Shown piece after piece: positions 33,887 to 42,430 of a DNA stretch of 64,000 nt. The DNA lies in the NCBI GenBank assembly GCA_041398825.1, contig JAWKTX010000001.1:124001-188000 (forward strand), given 5' to 3'. The stretch comes from Planctomycetaceae bacterium. Lineage in GTDB: Bacteria > Planctomycetota > Planctomycetia > Planctomycetales > Planctomycetaceae. Both the position numbers and the translations under genes were made by a program. The notes beneath the pieces were generated by a model. That model saw only the letters and a list, made by a program, of their open reading frames with translations. It was not told where the DNA came from and searched no databases. Within the stretch, counting starts at the first letter, position 1. Each line of letters begins with the position of its first letter.

Positions 33887-36463
33887 ATGATTGCGATGAA
33901 CCTCAGCGGCAGTTCAGCCCGATCTCTGTCACGGGCGTTTCTGATTGGCATTTGCGTCTCTGCCATCCCATTCGGCTTTACCGTTGGTGATGAAAAGGCG
34001 CTGCCATATTCCGCGGAAGAATTCGAAACGCAGATTCGACCGATACTCGCGACGCAATGTGTGAAGTGTCACGGAGAAGCGAAGCAGGAAGGCGGATTGC
34101 GTCTGGATACCCGAGACTGGGTGCTCAAGGGTGGAGAAAGTGGCCCAGCCATCATTCCATCGCATGCCGATCAGAGTCTTCTGATGGAAGCGGTGCGGTA
34201 TGAGAGCTTTGAAATGCCTCCCAATGGCCCATTGCGCGACAAGCAGATTCGCCAATTGCAGCGGTGGATCGATATGGGAGCCGTCTGGCCAGAGCACAGC
34301 GAGCCGGTTCGCGAGGGGCCTTCCGAGATTACGGATGAAGATCGCCAGTGGTGGGCCTTCCAGCCGGTACACCGGCCGGACGTGCCAGCATTTGATGATG
34401 ACAAATGGTCGTCCAACGAAATCGATAAGTTTGCGCTGGAACGAATGTTGAACCGGAAACTGACGCCGGCTCCACGAGCCTCCGAACAAACTTTGGTCCG
34501 ACGAGTTTATTTTGACCTGATTGGTCTGCCACCTTCACCAGAAGATCTCTCCGCCTTTACGGCAGCTTCTGCTGCCAAAGGATTCGAGACAGCCTGGAAT
34601 GAACTTGTTGAACGCTTGCTTGCCGACCAGAGATATGGTGAACATTGGGCTCGCTTCTGGCTCGATGTTGTTCGCTACGCCGAATCGGATGGATGGAATC
34701 AGGATGCTTACCGGCCGCATATCTGGCGGTATCGAGATTACGTGATTAATGCCTTCAACAGTGATAAACCCTATCCGGACTTCGTTCGAGAACAGCTTGC
34801 TGGTGATGAAATCGGTCAGGATAATCCAGAGCATCTGGCAGCTGTTGGCTTCCTGCGACTTGGTATTTACGAATACAACCAGCGTGACGCCCGCGGACTG
34901 TGGAACGACATCATGAACGAGATGACGGATGTCACCGGAGACGCATTTCTTGGTTTGAGTATGGGGTGTGCGAAGTGCCACGATCATAAGTTTGATCCGA
35001 TCCTTCAGGTTGACTATTACAAGCTGCGGTCGTTTTTTGAGCCTGTGATCTGGCGCGATGATATCGTCGGCGCGACAACGGCTGAAAAACAGGCCTATGC
35101 AGCTCAGCTCTCCAGGTGGGAAGAAGCAACCACTTCCATTCGTGCAGAAATTGAAACGTTGGTCAGGCCCTACAATGATCGCAAATGGAAGTCGACTGTT
35201 GACAAGTTTCCGCTGGATATTCAAGCCTGCTTCCACAAGCCTGAGAGCGAACGGACTTCCTGGGAGCATCAAATGGCCTACCTGATTTCTCGACAGTTTG
35301 AAGAGGAGGGGGGAGGGCCGCTGAAGAGCATGAAGAAGGAGGACAAGGAGAAATACGATGCCCTGAAGAAAGAGCTGGCGGAGTTTGACCACATCCGGCC
35401 GAAACCACTTCCGCCATTAATGACAGTGACCGACTTTGACGGAGCAACGGCTCCAACGCTGATTCCGGATTCACCCATCGCCGATCCGGTGGAACCAGGC
35501 TACCTGACGGTCATGGCGCCAGCGAATGCTGAATCACTGATACCCGGGATTCCGCCTGTTGGAGACTCAACCGGCCGCCGGTCCGAACTCGCGCGGTGGA
35601 TCAGCAGTCCTGATAATCCCCTGACCATGCGGGTCATTGTCAACCGCATCTGGCAACAGCATTTTGGACAGGGGATCGCAGGCACTGCGAATGATTTCGG
35701 TAAACTGGGGCTGCAGCCAACTCATCCGGAATTGCTGGACTGGCTGACGCTGGAGTTCGTGGATCATGGTTGCAGCATGAAACATCTGCATCGACTTATT
35801 CTTGAATCCGCGACCTGGCAGCAATCGGCTCATCATCCTGATGCCTCACGTCAGCAGGCGATCGATCCCGCGGACAATTTGCTCTGGCGGTCTCGAATCC
35901 GTCGCCTGTCAGCAGAACAGATTCGCGACAGTATGTTGACTTGCAGTGGCGAGCTTCAGCATGAATCCGGAGGACCAAGCGTCGATACGAAATCGCCGCG
36001 CCGGGCAATTTACGTGAAGAGCTTCCGGAATACTCCTGATGCCTTTATGGCCGCGTTCGACATCGCCAACGGTTTGCAGAGCACGTCAGAACGTACCTCA
36101 ACAACAACGCCAATTCAGTCTCTGTTGTTGATTAATGGAGACTATCCAATTGGACGTGCGACGAAATTTGCAGAAAGAATTGCCGCAAGCTGTGCGACAG
36201 ATCAGGAGAGAGTTGTGTCTGCAGTGACAATGGCATGGGGCCGACCACCAACCGACGACGAATTGTCGTATTCACTTGCTTTCATCGATTCGAACTCCGC
36301 GACCGAACTTCAGCTCGCTTCGCAGGGGGGAGAAGAATCACAATTATCGACGCGTTCAGGTGAGTCCGGCAGCGGGGACCCGGGATCGGAGAAACCCGAC
36401 GCTCGACTGATTGACTTTTGCCATATCCTGTTTAATTCCAGCGAATTCCTTTACGTTGATTAG
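33887..36463 (+). CDS. PSCyt1/DUF1549/DUF1553 exported cytochrome-like protein
   Basis: Protein of 858 residues in the standard planctomycete order. A signal peptide is followed by a cytochrome-c-like PSCyt1 domain (FETQIRPILATQCVKCHGEAKQEGGLRLDTR, heme motif CVKCH). DUF1549 (NEIDKFALERML, RRVYFDLIGLPPSPED, WARFWLDVVRYAESDGW, GCAKCHDHKFDPI with a second CXXCH) and a C-terminal DUF1553 (RVIVNRIWQQHFGQGIAGTANDFGKLG, RLILESATWQQS, RLSAEQIRDSM) follow. Paired with a DUF1501 gene starting 88 bases later, a pairing found throughout the phylum. The role is thought to be periplasmic and possibly redox; no activity is established. A sulfatase gene lies divergently beside it, which fits polysaccharide use, but this is inference. 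Confidence 0.96.
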   Translation: MIAMNLSGSSARSLSRAFLIGICVSAIPFGFTVGDEKALPYSAEEFETQIRPILATQCVKCHGEAKQEGGLRLDTRDWVLKGGESGPAIIPSHADQSLLMEAVRYESFEMPPNGPLRDKQIRQLQRWIDMGAVWPEHSEPVREGPSEITDEDRQWWAFQPVHRPDVPAFDDDKWSSNEIDKFALERMLNRKLTPAPRASEQTLVRRVYFDLIGLPPSPEDLSAFTAASAAKGFETAWNELVERLLADQRYGEHWARFWLDVVRYAESDGWNQDAYRPHIWRYRDYVINAFNSDKPYPDFVREQLAGDEIGQDNPEHLAAVGFLRLGIYEYNQRDARGLWNDIMNEMTDVTGDAFLGLSMGCAKCHDHKFDPILQVDYYKLRSFFEPVIWRDDIVGATTAEKQAYAAQLSRWEEATTSIRAEIETLVRPYNDRKWKSTVDKFPLDIQACFHKPESERTSWEHQMAYLISRQFEEEGGGPLKSMKKEDKEKYDALKKELAEFDHIRPKPLPPLMTVTDFDGATAPTLIPDSPIADPVEPGYLTVMAPANAESLIPGIPPVGDSTGRRSELARWISSPDNPLTMRVIVNRIWQQHFGQGIAGTANDFGKLGLQPTHPELLDWLTLEFVDHGCSMKHLHRLILESATWQQSAHHPDASRQQAIDPADNLLWRSRIRRLSAEQIRDSMLTCSGELQHESGGPSVDTKSPRRAIYVKSFRNTPDAFMAAFDIANGLQSTSERTSTTTPIQSLLLINGDYPIGRATKFAERIAASCATDQERVVSAVTMAWGRPPTDDELSYSLAFIDSNSATELQLASQGGEESQLSTRSGESGSGDPGSEKPDARLIDFCHILFNSSEFLYVD

Positions 36464-36551
36464 CCGAGCATTCTCGGACATCACGCCAGAACGATCTGTC
36501 AGTTATGGCAGGTCTCGCTACACAAGACAAAGAGGCAGTCGGGGCTCCATC

Positions 36552-37949
36552 ATGCAGTTTGTCACAACTCGAAGAGAACTCCTGCAATCCAGCGGCATGG
36601 GGTTTGGGGCACTTGCTTTGGACCTGATGGTCGGACAGGACGCTGCATCCGCCGCGGAGCGTCAGATTGCGCACCGAATTGCGCGAGCCAGGAGCGTGAT
36701 CTGGTGTTTCATGGAAGGCGGGCCCAGTCATCTGGATCTGGTTGACCCCAAACCACTTCTGAACGAATTAGCGGGCCAGCCACTTCCATCAAGTTTTCGT
36801 GAACCCATTACTGCCATGGGAGAAAAGGGCGCACCTTTACTGGCGGCCCCTCGTAAATGGACTCAACACGGCGAAAGCGGGATGTGGGCCTCTGAGTGGA
36901 TACCAAATATCGCGTCGTGTATGGATGATATCGCTGTTATCCGAAGTTGCTGGACGAATGGCATCAACCATGCCGGCGGTGTGTGTCAGATGAATACCTG
37001 CATCAATTTTGCCGGACGTCCTTCGCTCGGATCCTGGGTCAATTACGGATTGGGGTCAGCCAATCAGAATCTTCCATCTTTTGTCGTTATCTGCGACAGC
37101 AACGGGCGCCCGGTGAATGGAACTCGCAACTGGGGGAGCGGCTTTATGCCTGCGACGTACCAGGGTGTTCAGCTTGCGGGTAACAGTGACGAACCCATCT
37201 CGAATCTTCATTCACCAAAAGGTATCACGAAGGAGCAGCAACTTCTGAAACTGGACGTTCTGCAGCGATTCAACAGCAACTACTCAAAGATGCGCCCTCA
37301 GCAATCTGAACTGGACGCGCGGCTTCAAAGCTATGAATTAGCGTTTCGAATGCAGGCTCAGGCACCGATTGCGGTCGATTTGCAGTCCGAAACGGCCGAA
37401 ACCCAGCAACTATACGGCATGAATCAGAAGGAAACTGAAGTCTATGGCCGCAACTGTTTGTTGGCCCGCCGACTTGTCGAACGCGGAGTGCGTTTTGTTC
37501 AGCTTTACAACGGGACTGGCAGCAAATGGGACTCGCATGCCGCCATCGAAGCAAATCACTCTCGACTCTGTAAGTCCATGGACCAGCCTGTTGCCGGGTT
37601 GATCAAGGACCTCAAACGGCGTGGGCTGCTGGACGAGACCCTCGTGATCTGGGGGGGCGAATTCGGAAGAACTCCGATGAGCGAAAAAGGGAACGGACGC
37701 GACCACAATCCAACCGGATTTTCCATTTTCATGGCGGGTGGGGGCGTGAAGGGAGGTCAGACGATTGGTGCGACGGATGATCTTGGACTGTATGCTGTTG
37801 ATGACAAGATGCATGTCAAAGATATTCATGCATCGATTCTTGGCCTGCTTGGAATTGACAACATGCAGCTGACCTATAACCACAAAGGTCGACCAGAACG
37901 CCCGACGATTAACGAAGGAGTGTTCAACAGGAAACTGACAGGAGCCTGA
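36552..37949 (+). CDS. DUF1501 Tat-exported protein
   Basis: Protein of 465 residues from the ATG at 36552. The N-terminus (TTRRELLQSSGMGFGALAL) is a twin-arginine signal, so it is exported folded. The DUF1501 pattern follows (IWCFMEGGPSHLDLVDPKP, GTRNWGSGFMPATYQGV, TLVIWGGEFGRTPMSE, GRDHNPTGFSIFMAGGGVKGG, DIHASILGLLGID). The family has a sulfatase/alkaline-phosphatase-like core by fold. It nearly always follows a DUF1549/DUF1553 gene, as here, and the two probably act together. The frame extends upstream to 36411, inside the previous gene, and is not used. Confidence 0.94.
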   Translation: MQFVTTRRELLQSSGMGFGALALDLMVGQDAASAAERQIAHRIARARSVIWCFMEGGPSHLDLVDPKPLLNELAGQPLPSSFREPITAMGEKGAPLLAAPRKWTQHGESGMWASEWIPNIASCMDDIAVIRSCWTNGINHAGGVCQMNTCINFAGRPSLGSWVNYGLGSANQNLPSFVVICDSNGRPVNGTRNWGSGFMPATYQGVQLAGNSDEPISNLHSPKGITKEQQLLKLDVLQRFNSNYSKMRPQQSELDARLQSYELAFRMQAQAPIAVDLQSETAETQQLYGMNQKETEVYGRNCLLARRLVERGVRFVQLYNGTGSKWDSHAAIEANHSRLCKSMDQPVAGLIKDLKRRGLLDETLVIWGGEFGRTPMSEKGNGRDHNPTGFSIFMAGGGVKGGQTIGATDDLGLYAVDDKMHVKDIHASILGLLGIDNMQLTYNHKGRPERPTINEGVFNRKLTGA

Positions 37950-37985
37950 TCGCAGCCTCATCGAAAATCACCGTTGATACATCGG

Positions 37986-38834
37986 TCAAATTGATTCCAG
38001 AAACGCAGTGACGTGGTTGATCAGAGCCTGAGTGGCTGCGACGTGAATGACATGTCCAACACCCGAAAGTCTAACGCGGGTCAAGTCCGGTGAAAGCTGT
38101 TTGAGCATCGCCGCATCTGCTTCTGTCAGCATGCCCCCTGCTGACAGATCAGCTTGCAACAGCAGAGAAGGGCAATGAAGCGATGAAAAGATGCGGCTGG
38201 TATCATAACCCTCCATCCATTTGCCGTCAGAGATCGGTTCGAAGACTCCGGGGTCGACCGAGCGAAGCGACCTGGCTGTGAATCGAAGCTGAACTTCATC
38301 GCGGATATCTCCAAGACGTGTGGTTCCGGATGTGGCCGGGTCAAATAATTCAATTTCCGCGAGGTCGGCTGCGACGCTGGAGGTTGACCTTTGGTCACCG
38401 GCAAACCGTCCCAGACCGGCAAAGAAACTATGAAGGATATTTCCCGAGATTTCCGGGCCCATCGTGTTCATTGGCGGATCTTCCATGATCACAGCTTTCG
38501 CGGTACCCCCGATGGCGGCGGCTGTTGCGGCTGCAACCATCGCACCCAGCGAATGGCCGTAGATGACAACCGGTTCTTCAAACGTTGTGGCAATCAAATC
38601 AATAATGTCACTGGTGTAATCCATGATTCTGTAGTGGGTGGACCTGGAAGATCCTCCATGGCCTCGGAAATCCACCGCGTAGACATCCCATCGCGCTGCC
38701 AGTGCATTCATTAAAGGAAGAAATGTCTGCCAGCGTCTGGTTACTCCATGCAGCATCAATAGTGGTGGTCGTCCGGATATCAGTTTTGCCATGTTGAATG
38801 AGAGCCCATTGGCAGCAACTTTCAGTTCGTGCAT
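37986..38834 (-). CDS. Alpha/beta-hydrolase
   Basis: Protein of 282 residues. I chose the ATG at 38834 because of a strong GGAGG nine bases upstream, rather than 38855. Alpha/beta-hydrolase features are HG in LLMLHGVTRRW (oxyanion region), DFRGHGGSS, the nucleophile elbow GHSLGAM, and the C-terminal catalytic His in GVGHVIH. The acid residue is probably the Asp in LLQADLSAGG. No signal peptide, so cytosolic. The substrate is unknown. The gene converges on the DUF1501 gene. Confidence 0.9.
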   Translation of the reverse strand: MHELKVAANGLSFNMAKLISGRPPLLMLHGVTRRWQTFLPLMNALAARWDVYAVDFRGHGGSSRSTHYRIMDYTSDIIDLIATTFEEPVVIYGHSLGAMVAAATAAAIGGTAKAVIMEDPPMNTMGPEISGNILHSFFAGLGRFAGDQRSTSSVAADLAEIELFDPATSGTTRLGDIRDEVQLRFTARSLRSVDPGVFEPISDGKWMEGYDTSRIFSSLHCPSLLLQADLSAGGMLTEADAAMLKQLSPDLTRVRLSGVGHVIHVAATQALINHVTAFLESI

Positions 38835-39061
38835 TCTTTGCCTCCAGTATTCCACCCATTTGCCGGTTCAGTTCTTGACTGCGTGCAGCGTATTCGGATT
38901 GGTTGTGAGGAGAAAGCCCTGTGTCTGATGAAACAGCATGAGGTTGCCTGTCATGGTCATGGCGTCGTGCAATCAGGAAATGAGGTTCTGTTCACTGTTC
39001 GATTAGTCAGAACTCAGTTGAAATTTGCTAAGCTGATGCGTCCAGACAGCATCTTTTCCAG

Positions 39062-40510
39062 ATGGGTACAACATTCGTGTCACGGTCTTTCATAAAGTCG
39101 GAACTCTCAGCAGAATTTTCCGTGGAAGAGGCTATTCGCCGTTTTGGCGACGTGCCATTCCTGGTGCTGCTGGATAGCGCATCGCAAATACGAGCCCGTG
39201 ACGCTCGCTATACCTTTCTGACTGGCGATCCTGTCGAAACTCTTCGATTGGAGTCTGTTCAGTACGGCGACGATGTCTTTACGCGACTCAGAGGCTGGCA
39301 ATCGCGGCTGCCGGAAACCACTGATGAGACGTTGCCACCATTCTGCGGTGGAATCGCCGGTTTCCTCTCGTATGAATTCGGTGAAGCCTTTGAACATCTT
39401 CCTCGTCCCGCCATCGATGACTTCCAAACACCTCCGCTTGTCGCGGGTCTGTTTGACTGGTGTCTTTGCTGGGACCATATTCGCAAATCGATAACGATTT
39501 ACGTGCTGGCGATCCGGAATCCGGAATCAGGTCGTTCTGATCCGGATGAAAGGGAGTTGGAATCACGTATGGAATGGGTCCGAGAGCGATTGATGTCGGG
39601 TCACCGTGCTGCGATTCCATTGCCGCCAGTTTTGAAGAGCATCAGGAGCCCTGCGCCGCGACATGAGATCCAGCCGAGTGTCTGGTCCAGCTTCGAGCCG
39701 GAACAGTACTTACGCGCCGTCAGTCGTGTTGTCGAGTACATCGGCGCCGGAGATATCTTTCAGGCGAACTTATCTCAGCGGTTGACAGCAAAGTGGGAGG
39801 GGAATGCGATCGAGTTATATTCACGCATCCGTACAATGAATCCCGCACCTTTCTGCGGCCTTTTCATTCAGCCGGATTTTGCCATTGTGAGCGCATCTCC
39901 GGAACGCTTCCTGAAGATTTCAAACGGTCGTCATGTTGAAACCCGTCCCATCAAGGGGACCCGTCGCCGGCAGCAGTCACCGATTGCAGATCTGTTTACA
40001 TCGGACGAATTGACGAGCAGCGAAAAAGATCGGGCCGAGAACGTCATGATTGTTGATCTGCTGCGCAATGATTTATCCCGGTCGTGTCGCCCGGGTAGTG
40101 TTCGGGTTACGGGGCTTTGCGAGGTTGAACGATTTGAAACGGTCCAGCATCTGGTTTCGACCGTTGTGGGGGAACTGCGACCGGAATGCGATGTCTGGGA
40201 TTTGATTGCCGGTTGTTTCCCGGGGGGATCAATCACTGGCGCGCCGAAGATCAGAGCCATGCAGATCATTGCAGAATTGGAGCCAACTGTCCGCGGAGCC
40301 TACTGTGGTAGTTTGTTCTGCGTGGGACCGCGCGGTGATCTGGACAGCAGCCTGCTAATCAGAACGTTCACATTGAAGAACGGTCTGGTCCAGTTTCCAG
40401 TCGGCGGCGGAATTGTAGCGGATTCGCAACCTCATGATGAATACCTCGAGACGCTGCATAAGGCGTCGGGAATGTTGCGATCGTTAACTGCGGCTTCATC
40501 TGAGCGTTAG
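39062..40510 (+). CDS. pabB: Aminodeoxychorismate synthase component I
   Basis: Protein of 482 residues of the chorismate-utilising family. The chorismate-binding core is complete: GDIFQANLSQR, PAPFCGLF, SASPERFL, RPIKGTRRR, DRAENVMIVDLLRNDL, FPGGSITGAPK, YCGSLFCVG, GGGIVADS. The PIKGT motif (Lys298) is the useful mark: PabB uses this Lys to form a covalent intermediate, while anthranilate synthase TrpE has PIAGT. It would make 4-amino-4-deoxychorismate for folate, with a PabA glutaminase encoded elsewhere. The N-terminal third (GGIAGFLSYEFGEAFE) fits the usual subunit. Length is typical. Confidence 0.93.
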   Translation: MGTTFVSRSFIKSELSAEFSVEEAIRRFGDVPFLVLLDSASQIRARDARYTFLTGDPVETLRLESVQYGDDVFTRLRGWQSRLPETTDETLPPFCGGIAGFLSYEFGEAFEHLPRPAIDDFQTPPLVAGLFDWCLCWDHIRKSITIYVLAIRNPESGRSDPDERELESRMEWVRERLMSGHRAAIPLPPVLKSIRSPAPRHEIQPSVWSSFEPEQYLRAVSRVVEYIGAGDIFQANLSQRLTAKWEGNAIELYSRIRTMNPAPFCGLFIQPDFAIVSASPERFLKISNGRHVETRPIKGTRRRQQSPIADLFTSDELTSSEKDRAENVMIVDLLRNDLSRSCRPGSVRVTGLCEVERFETVQHLVSTVVGELRPECDVWDLIAGCFPGGSITGAPKIRAMQIIAELEPTVRGAYCGSLFCVGPRGDLDSSLLIRTFTLKNGLVQFPVGGGIVADSQPHDEYLETLHKASGMLRSLTAASSER

Positions 40511-40747
40511 TGTCGCCTGATCCCTCATACCTCCGGTGTGATTGAATGCAATAACCGGCAGGGATTGCCAAAGCAGTAAGCTCGGTTTGTTCGGAAGATG
40601 ACGTCCTGAATTGCAGGAATCATTCTCAAAGCCACTGTTCGTTCCTGCGGCGCCTGCGAGCACGTTGCAAATTCCGCCGATAGCTCAGTCAGTCTCACTC
40701 GCTTACACCACCGCGCCGTGCGCGAATGATGGCCACGGGAGAAACGG

Positions 40748-41650
40748 ATGATCCGTACTTTAGTTTTCGCAGCAGTTATCACGTGTTTCGCTGACGTTCC
40801 GGTACAGGCCCAGCATACGGGTTGGTATCCGGACTTTGAGTCGGCCCGACAATTGGCACTTGAGACAAATCAGCCGTTGCTGATTCACTTCAAGTCTCCG
40901 TACTGCGGTCCGTGTCTGCAAATGGAGCGGACGGTATTTCGCGATGGGAATATACTGCGGCTGCTGGGGGACGGAATCGTCAGCGTGTCGATTGACATCA
41001 CGCAGCGTGATGATCTGCGTTTACGCTATGGAGCCGATACGATTCCTCGTGATGTTGCTGTGATGCCCGACGGGCAGGTACGTACGCTGAATATTGGTAA
41101 ATTGTCGTCGTTCGCATACGGGGACCTGCTTCGTCGACTATCAGAAGACGGGGCTTCTTATCGGAGCAGCATGCAGTTAGCCGCGGCAGAAGAGCCGGAT
41201 AATGGGGTCTCTGCTTCGGAAACTGTTGAACAGCAGCCGTCTGGTACTGAATCCGAAATGAAGTCACAGCCCCCCGTAGAATTGGTTGGTCTGGAAGGCT
41301 TTTGTCCAGTCCGTTTGAATCAGTCGCGGGAATGGGTACCGGGGGACCCGACGATCAATTCGACGTACAAAGGCATTGTCTACTACTTTTCGGATGAAGC
41401 TGCGAGAGATCGTTTTGCGGAAGACCCGGTTCGATTTGCTCCCAGTAATCTGGGATGCGATCCCGTTGTGTTGCTGTCTGCTCAGAAAGCTGTCACGGGC
41501 AGCATTCGCTACGGCGCATTCTTCGACAACCAGCTGTACCTGTTCAGCAGCCTTGAAAACAAGAATGCGTTCAAGGAATCTCCGCTGAAGTACACTCGAA
41601 TTCGTCAGGCGATCAGAATCGATCAGATTCAGGGGACGCGTTTTCAGTAG
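40748..41650 (+). CDS. Exported thioredoxin-like protein with two YHS-like modules
   Basis: Protein of 300 residues. Signal peptide (1-22), a thioredoxin fold with a true active site (KSPYCGPCLQM, Cys53 and Cys56), then a low-complexity linker (about 140-175). Two similar modules of about 45 residues follow: LEGFCPVRL...YKGIVYYFSDEAARDRFAEDPVRFAP and CDPVVLLS...YGAFFDNQLYLFSSLENKNAFKESPLKY. Each follows the YHS-domain pattern of Cys-Pro or Cys-Asp-Pro, then a YYFSDE-like stretch, then F-x-xP-x-x-F/Y. YHS domains bind metals, so this may be an envelope protein joining thiol chemistry and metal handling. The ATG at 40748 follows GGGAGAAACGG. No other gene in the immediate area points to a partner. 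Confidence 0.82.
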   Translation: MIRTLVFAAVITCFADVPVQAQHTGWYPDFESARQLALETNQPLLIHFKSPYCGPCLQMERTVFRDGNILRLLGDGIVSVSIDITQRDDLRLRYGADTIPRDVAVMPDGQVRTLNIGKLSSFAYGDLLRRLSEDGASYRSSMQLAAAEEPDNGVSASETVEQQPSGTESEMKSQPPVELVGLEGFCPVRLNQSREWVPGDPTINSTYKGIVYYFSDEAARDRFAEDPVRFAPSNLGCDPVVLLSAQKAVTGSIRYGAFFDNQLYLFSSLENKNAFKESPLKYTRIRQAIRIDQIQGTRFQ

Positions 41651-42430
41651 TATTTTGCCGAATATGATGGAAACGAAGGTCTTCCAGGTGAAAAATGTTT
41701 TTCTGAACCTGGCAGAGATCGATTGACACAGATTTTCGAACCGTTAATACTAGACTTCGTCAGACCTCAATCGTGGTGCTGATGGTGCTGCAGTCAGATT
41801 TGCAGCCTCAAGTTACTTGTGTTGCTCACGGAGCTGCCTGATTGGGCTCCACGCTGTCTGAGCTCACTAAACTCGTTGGTGATTGCCAGTGCTGAATTCT
41901 GGCATGATTTCCGATTGGTTTTTTCAGGGTCAGTCAGCAATAGGCAGTTTCGCTTCTCGCCTTCTTCTCAGAACGCGACCCCCGGTGTCTTTTCGAAGTG
42001 GTGATTCGAAGAACACGACTACAGATATTTGTACAATCTGGGTCGGCGTGGTGGTTCGTAGTCCAGACAGGCCTGAAGAGCATTCTCCATTTCTGTTCTC
42101 TGTCGGGCAACCGCCGGGAACAAAGGCGTTTCGATACATCTCCATCGAGGCCAGGCCCTCAATTTGCAGCGTTGCGTTCCTGTGAGAATCCCGGACGAAT
42201 GGAAACTGATCTCCGTTCCGGATACCGAGCGTACCTGCCGATCTTTGTTGTCTCCCAATGGCCGATCCGTTCGGCATCTTTTGGTTCCGCATGCAGTTAG
42301 TTCCTTTTATACGGTCCGCGATTCCTCGGCTTGCAATGTTGCCGACTCCATCGTGCATGCAGAAGATCTATTCTTTTAGTTGAGTGGCCACGCGTCGCTC
42401 CAAATCTGCCGCTTCAGTTAGGTTAAGTCT
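41651..42430. other. Gap of about 780 bases upstream of rho
   Basis: No reading frame here has recognisable similarity or a good ribosome site; several short frames overlap on both strands. The most coding-like is a short plus-strand stretch near 42164-42379, which I do not accept. A long leader is plausible for rho, which is often autoregulated by attenuation in other bacteria, but no hairpin is clear. Confidence 0.4.

Noticed and set aside
41930..42358. A 142-codon minus-strand frame in the gap before rho
   Set aside because: No domain, no ribosome site, and competing frames of similar length on the plus strand; composition is not convincing.
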